64,000 bases of DNA, from positions 62,001 through 126,000 of the forward strand of contig JACRJZ010000021.1 in the NCBI GenBank assembly GCA_016219875.1, written 5' to 3'. The DNA comes from Verrucomicrobiota bacterium (lineage in GTDB: Bacteria; Verrucomicrobiota; Verrucomicrobiia; Limisphaerales; JACRJZ01). The translations under genes were made by a program, and so were the position numbers. The notes beneath the pieces were generated by a model, which saw only the letters and a program-made list of their open reading frames with translations, did not search any database and was not told the DNA's origin. This document shows positions 60,313 through 64,000 of the stretch, piece after piece (positions within the stretch are counted from its first letter, which is position 1; each line of letters starts with the position of its first letter).

Positions 60313-62780
60313 AACTCTCGTGTGTCTTCGCCGCGCTCGTGTTTGCTTCGTCGGCTTTTGCGGTTGCGCCCGCGCCCCAGCCGCTCGCGCTCAAGGCCGC
60401 CGCGTTCCAGCATTACGTTGAGCGCTTCAACCGCGAGGACGAGGAACTCTACCGCCAGTTCGTTCCGAACACCGGCGCCTGGGACTGGATGCAGCGCAAC
60501 GTGCCGCTGTTCGAGTGCCCGGACCCGGACATCGAGCGGACCTATTTCTTCCGCTGGTGGACGTATCGCAAACATCTCCGCCAGACGCCGGACGGTTTCG
60601 TGGTCACCGAGTTCCTCCCCAACGTGTCGTGGGCGGGAAAGTTCAACACGATCTCCTGTCCGGCGGGCCATCATTTCTACGAAGGCCGGTGGATGGCCGA
60701 CCCGCAGTATCTCGAAGACTACGCCGTGTTCTGGTTCCGCAAAGGCGGCGAGCCTCGGCGCTACAGTTTCTGGGCGGCGGATGCCTTGTTCGCCAACCAC
60801 CTGGTTCATCCGAATGCGTCCTTGCTCACCAACCTGCTGCCCGATCTGGTGGCGAACTTCGAGGCCTGGGAGAAATCGCGCCGCGATGCGAACGGCCTTT
60901 TCTGGCAGATCGACGATCGCGATGGGATGGAAGTATCCGTCGGCGGCAGCGGCTATCGCGCGACGATCAACAGCTACCTGTTCGGGGACGCGCTCGCCAT
61001 CGCGCGCATCGCGGACCTGGCGGGGCGGAAGGACGAGGCGGAAAGATTTCGCGGTGAAGCGGCGCGCATCAAAAGGCTCGTGCAGGAGAGACTGTGGGAT
61101 GAGCGGGCGGAGTTTTTCAAAGTGCTGCCGCGTGGCCCCAACACTTCGCTGGCTGCCGCGCGCGAGTTGCACGGATTGACACCGTGGTATTTCAACCTGC
61201 CGGACGCCCGCTTTACCGTCGCGTGGAAACAACTCATGGACCCGATGGGCTTCTTCGCCCCGTTCGGGCCGACGACCACGGAACAGCGGCATCCCGGTTT
61301 CAAAGTGGCCTACACGGGACACGAGTGTCAGTGGAACGGGCCGAGTTGGCCGTATTCCACCGCCGTCACGCTAGTCGGCCTGGCCAACCTGCTGAACGGC
61401 CCGGAGCAGCGCGTCGTGAGCCGGAGCGACTATGTGACGGTGCTGCGGAATTACGCCTTGAGTCACCGCCTCAAACGCGAGGACGGCAAGGTGGTGCCGT
61501 GGATTGATGAGAACTTGAACCCGTTCACCGGCGACTGGATCTCGCGCACGCTGTTGCTTCAGCGCGGCAAGAAAATCCCCGAGCGCGGCAAGGACTACAA
61601 CCACTCCACGTTCTGCGATCTGGTGATCAGCGGGCTGGTCGGGTTGCGCGCGCGCAACGATGACACGGTGGAAGTGAATCCGCTCGCGCCGGAGTCGTGG
61701 GATTACTTCTGTCTGGACCAGGTTCGCTATCACGGGCGCTGGCTGACGATTCTCTGGGACAAGACCGGCACGCGGTACGGCAAGGGCAAAGGCCTGCGCG
61801 TGTTCGCCGACGGCAAGGAAATCGCGGCGGCAGATTCACTGAAGCGTGTGACCACCGCCCTTTCGCCAAATCCAGAAGACAAACCGCGCTCGAACACCAC
61901 AGGGGGTTGGAAGAAGTTCGCCGGCAATCCGGTGATGGGCGGCAAATACGGCACGTGCTTCGACGTCGCGGTGCTCAAGGAAGACGCCGTGTATCGCATG
62001 TGGCTGTCGTGGCGGCCGAAGAAAAGCCTGGCCATCGTGGAGAGCCGAGACGGCATCCACTGGAGCGAGCCGCCGCGGATCGTCCTCGGACCGCGGAAGG
62101 AAACCGGCTGGGAGGACGACATCAATCGCCCCGTGGTCGTGAAACGCGCGGACGGCTATCATCTCTGGTACACCGGGCAAGCGCGCGGGCATTCGTGGAT
62201 TGGCTACGCCACCAGCCGCGACGGCGTGACTTGGAAGCGCATGAGCGACCAGCCGGTTCTCTCCCCGGAAAAGCCGTGGGAGAAAGTCGCGGTGATGTGC
62301 CCGCATGTCCTCTGGGATGAACCGACGAGGCTCTTCCGCTTATGGTATTCCGGCGGTGAACAGAACGAACCCAATGCCATCGGCTATGCGACCAGCCCCG
62401 ATGGATTGACGTGGTCCAAACTGGAAGCGAACCCTGTTTTTGTTCCCGATCCGCAGAGCGCGTGGGAGCAGCACAAGGTCACCGCCTGCCAGGTCGTGAA
62501 GCAGGGCGACTGGCATCTCATGTTCTACATTGGGTTCCGCGATGAACCACACGCGCAGATCGGGCTGGCCCGCTCGCGCGACGGCATTACGAACTGGCAG
62601 CGCCACCCGGCCAACCCGATCATTCGCCCCGGCGAGAACGAGTGGGACCACGACGCCTGCTACAAGCCCTACGCCATCTTCGACGGACAGAAATGGCTCC
62701 TCTGGTACAACGGCCGGCACGGCGGACTGGAGCAGATCGGCGTGGTGTTTCACGAAGGCTTGGATTTGTGCTTCGAGTAA
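60309..62780 (+). CDS. (alpha/alpha)6 glycosidase fused to a five-bladed GH43/GH32-like propeller
   Basis: An 823-residue protein with a signal peptide (CVFAALVFASSAFA). Residues about 30-530 form a glycosidase toroid of the MGH1/GH63-like type: FFRWWTYRKHLRQTPDGFVV, FWAADALFANHLVHPNASLL, DIDDRDG-like FWQIDDRDGMEVSVGGSGYR, YTGHECQWNGPSWPYSTAVT. Residues about 540-823 are a propeller of the kind in GH43/GH32/GH130-like proteins, with repeated YATSRDGVTW, YATSPDGLTW, LARSRDGITNW and LWYTGQARG units. Fusion of two glycosidase-type folds in one protein is uncommon. The substrate is unknown. It starts at ATG 60309, overlapping the end of the decayed frame upstream. Confidence 0.85.
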   Translation: MKLSCVFAALVFASSAFAVAPAPQPLALKAAAFQHYVERFNREDEELYRQFVPNTGAWDWMQRNVPLFECPDPDIERTYFFRWWTYRKHLRQTPDGFVVTEFLPNVSWAGKFNTISCPAGHHFYEGRWMADPQYLEDYAVFWFRKGGEPRRYSFWAADALFANHLVHPNASLLTNLLPDLVANFEAWEKSRRDANGLFWQIDDRDGMEVSVGGSGYRATINSYLFGDALAIARIADLAGRKDEAERFRGEAARIKRLVQERLWDERAEFFKVLPRGPNTSLAAARELHGLTPWYFNLPDARFTVAWKQLMDPMGFFAPFGPTTTEQRHPGFKVAYTGHECQWNGPSWPYSTAVTLVGLANLLNGPEQRVVSRSDYVTVLRNYALSHRLKREDGKVVPWIDENLNPFTGDWISRTLLLQRGKKIPERGKDYNHSTFCDLVISGLVGLRARNDDTVEVNPLAPESWDYFCLDQVRYHGRWLTILWDKTGTRYGKGKGLRVFADGKEIAAADSLKRVTTALSPNPEDKPRSNTTGGWKKFAGNPVMGGKYGTCFDVAVLKEDAVYRMWLSWRPKKSLAIVESRDGIHWSEPPRIVLGPRKETGWEDDINRPVVVKRADGYHLWYTGQARGHSWIGYATSRDGVTWKRMSDQPVLSPEKPWEKVAVMCPHVLWDEPTRLFRLWYSGGEQNEPNAIGYATSPDGLTWSKLEANPVFVPDPQSAWEQHKVTACQVVKQGDWHLMFYIGFRDEPHAQIGLARSRDGITNWQRHPANPIIRPGENEWDHDACYKPYAIFDGQKWLLWYNGRHGGLEQIGVVFHEGLDLCFE

Positions 62781-62850
62781 GGGAGCGAGCCGACGCGGCT
62801 GTCTGTGCCGTTCGAGGCGATGAGCAGCGCGTCGAACCAGAACAACGTCT

Positions 62851-62957
62851 CCCTCTCTGCGTCGGATGGGGAGAGGGCCATGTCCTACGCTCGCGGGAGC
62901 GGGAGATGCCCCTCGCCCATCTGATGGGAGAGGGTGGCCCGAAGGGCCGGGTGAGGG
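62851..62957. repeat. Palindromic repeat family 3, intergenic copy
   Basis: Downstream of the glycosidase-propeller gene are CCCTCTC paired with GAGAGGG (62851-62877), a triloop hairpin 62916-62928 (CCCAT/ATGGG), a triloop hairpin 62936-62948 (GGCCC/GGGCC) and the tail GGGTGAGGG. The second half has the same order as the element inside the GH127 gene at 21245-21291. It may end transcription, but it lacks a T-run. Confidence 0.7.
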
Positions 62958-63276
62958 CTGCCGCAGGCCAGGTGAGGGTCGTGGGGAAGCAGACAAACTA
63001 GGTGGGGGAGGTATCGAGTCGCACTTGTAGTGCGTCAGGTTCTGGTCGAACGCCGCGCGCGCACGCCGGGCTGCTTCAACTCAATGACCACCAAGACGGG
63101 GCAAGGCTGAAGTCTGAAGGATGAATGCTGAAGGAAAAAGCGCTGGTGACGCTGAACTGGCTGACCAACAGGAGGTCGTTGTTCGCCGGATTCTGTCAAT
63201 CCACCACGCGCAACCGCTCTGTCTTCTGGCCACCGCGGTCCTTCTCTGACACGCCGAACGGGCAAAACGTCGAGCC
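62958..63276. other. Intergenic region without a supported gene
   Basis: No convincing plus-strand gene. On the minus strand a frame across 63196-63330 gives LTTQLNYGSTFCPFGV and TERLRVVD, which looks protein-like and could be the eroded end of an older gene, but it has no start or complete domain. The segment may mark the junction between the sugar locus and an acquired restriction-modification system. Confidence 0.4.
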
Positions 63277-63327
63277 GTAGTTTAGCTGCGTGGTGAGCAG
63301 TCGTCTGAAGTGGTAGTTAAACTGCGT
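63277..63327 (+). promoter_or_regulatory. Pair of direct repeats upstream of XRE regulator, possible operator
   Basis: Two 15-base near-direct repeats, 63277-63291 (GTAGTTTAGCTGCGT) and 63313-63327 (GTAGTTAAACTGCGT), match at 12 of 15 positions and lie 36 bases apart, the second touching the GTG start at 63326. Each contains an imperfect or perfect AGTT-N-AACT palindrome. Controller proteins of restriction-modification systems bind paired sites like this to autoregulate. The same bases read TQLNY and TQFNY on the other strand, so they could instead be remnants of a repetitive protein gene. Confidence 0.4.
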
Positions 63328-63544
63328 GCTGCAACGGAAACTTGGCAAACGTATTGCCGACCTGCGCCGGTCAAAGAAGCTCACACAAGAGCAACTTGCT
63401 GAGGCTGTCGGTTGCTCCGTTGAGTTCATCAGTCTCGTGGAACGCGGCGTTAACGCGCCATCAGTTGCCGGGTTGGAGAAGTTTGCCGAAGCGCTCAGAG
63501 TTGAGGTGAAGGAACTGTTCACCTTCGAGGAGAAAAAGCGATGA
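63326..63544 (+). CDS. XRE-family regulator, likely restriction-modification controller protein
   Basis: A 72-residue protein that is almost only a helix-turn-helix: LGKRIADLRRSKKLTQEQLA, EAVGCSVEFISLVERGVNAP and SVAGLEKFAEALRVEVKELF. Size and sequence fit the C proteins that control type II restriction-modification systems. The start codon is GTG at 63326 with no clear ribosome site, consistent with the leaderless messages of many C proteins. Its stop overlaps the ATG of the restriction-endonuclease-like gene (ATGA, 63541-63544), so regulator and nuclease are coupled. Confidence 0.85.
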   Translation: MLQRKLGKRIADLRRSKKLTQEQLAEAVGCSVEFISLVERGVNAPSVAGLEKFAEALRVEVKELFTFEEKKR

Positions 63545-64000
63545 GCGGGGGACAGGCATACTTCTCACGGCTCACGACAACGCTTGAGGGCGTTGTTGAG
63601 CAACTTCGTGCCAAAGGCATCGTCGAGCGCCACCTGAATTTCGGAGGTGAGGGACATCCACCGGCCCGCAAGCCGACCGTGCCAACGGACGCCCGCTCCG
63701 AATTCCTCGCGAATCGAGCGATGGGCGATTGGGCCGAACGCGCGTTGTCGGCGGCTCTCGCCCGTGCGCTGCCGGAATGGAAAGTGGTTCAATACGGCGG
63801 CACCGACCGCATAGCGGCCGGGCATCCTGAGTTCAAGACCCGCTACGTCGCAGGACTTGAGGAAACGCGGCAGTTTGGAAAACGCCCCGACCTGCTGCTA
63901 TTTCCAGTCAGTGCTTTCGTCACGGCGGACCTCTCCAAACTCAGTCATGCTGACGCCGAACCTCTGGCGAACCAGGCAGTCGCGGCGGTAGAGGTTCGCT
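63541..64000 (+). CDS. AccI-like type II restriction endonuclease (partial, runs off window)
   Basis: The open frame from ATG 63541 continues to the window end (153 codons, no stop), so the gene is cut. Its sequence has ANRAMGDWAERALSAALARA, WKVVQYGGTDRIAAGHPEF and FGKRPDLLLFPV, the pattern remembered for AccI-family endonucleases (a G-D-W-A-E start, VVxYGxxDxIAAG, GKRPDLLLF). The Asp of RPDLLLF and the V-E-V-R at the very end (AVAAVEVR) fit the metal site of a PD-(D/E)XK nuclease. The gene directly follows a controller-like regulator. The expected partner methyltransferase is not in the window and should lie beyond 64000. Confidence 0.75.
   Translation, partial: MSGGQAYFSRLTTTLEGVVEQLRAKGIVERHLNFGGEGHPPARKPTVPTDARSEFLANRAMGDWAERALSAALARALPEWKVVQYGGTDRIAAGHPEFKTRYVAGLEETRQFGKRPDLLLFPVSAFVTADLSKLSHADAEPLANQAVAAVEVR

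Noticed and set aside
63035..63522. Minus-strand genes beneath the XRE regulator
   Set aside because: They overlap a convincing helix-turn-helix gene and lack starts or domains; only a short remnant around 63196-63330 seems possible.

Overview
The window looks like a chromosomal segment of a GC-rich Verrucomicrobiota bacterium, most likely of the Pedosphaera/Limisphaera kind. This is inferred from gene content, not from a marker gene. The signs are an AraC-type XylR regulator with a periplasmic-binding-like sensor half, an ECF sigma factor paired with a FecR/LamG membrane protein, a DUF6600 lipoprotein, three HzsA-related multihaem proteins, and several families of palindromic interspersed repeats that sit both between and inside genes. 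No rRNA, tRNA or CRISPR array was seen.

Layout. 0.2-2.7 kb: a methyltransferase, dprA and a yraN-like nuclease-fold gene. 2.7-9.3 kb, minus strand: a secreted Ig-like protein, a proline-rich DUF6600 lipoprotein and a PQQ-propeller/EF-hand protein. 9.3-9.6 kb: a MITE-like inverted-repeat element. 9.6-28.4 kb, plus strand: a CotH-like kinase, a XylR regulator, a ribose-type sugar ABC transporter (ATPase, permease, binding protein), a glycyl-radical activase, an array of six triloop hairpins, a glycyl-radical enzyme, a GH127 arabinofuranosidase, a GH51-like enzyme and a 1143-residue (alpha/alpha)6 glycosidase-like protein. 28.5-34.9 kb, minus strand: an FGGY sugar kinase, an HzsA-like multihaem protein and a UroD-family protein. 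35.0-51.8 kb, plus strand: a second HzsA-like protein, then ECF sigma, FecR/LamG anti-sigma, a beta-helix/PDZ protein, two GH10 xylanases, a giant CE1-malectin-GH51-CE1 enzyme and GH43, in one tightly packed series. 51.8-55.9 kb, minus strand: a five-gene operon of SMP-30 lactonase lipoprotein, SnoaL-like protein, lyxose-isomerase-like cupin lipoprotein, GldA-type dehydrogenase and SDR. 56.2-62.8 kb, plus strand: a third HzsA-like protein, a 6-phosphogluconolactonase-like protein, a decayed gene and an (alpha/alpha)6-propeller fusion. 63.3-64.0 kb: a small XRE regulator overlapping the start of an AccI-like restriction endonuclease cut by the window edge.

How the parts fit. The centre of the window reads as an arabinoxylan and plant cell-wall utilisation region. 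Secreted xylanases, feruloyl/acetyl esterases and arabinofuranosidases release pentoses. The ABC transporter and FGGY kinase bring sugar in and phosphorylate it, and lactonases, isomerase and dehydrogenases process it further. The glycyl-radical enzyme and its activase, lying between the transporter and the arabinofuranosidases, point to an oxygen-sensitive radical step on a sugar-derived substrate that cannot be named from sequence. Its catalytic loop (C-W-E) differs from the usual GCVEP-type loop, and this operon is the best candidate here for an undescribed pathway. Other strong points are the hairpin array between activase and enzyme, the trifunctional hemicellulase, the palindromic repeats carried in frame inside genes, and the restriction-modification edge.
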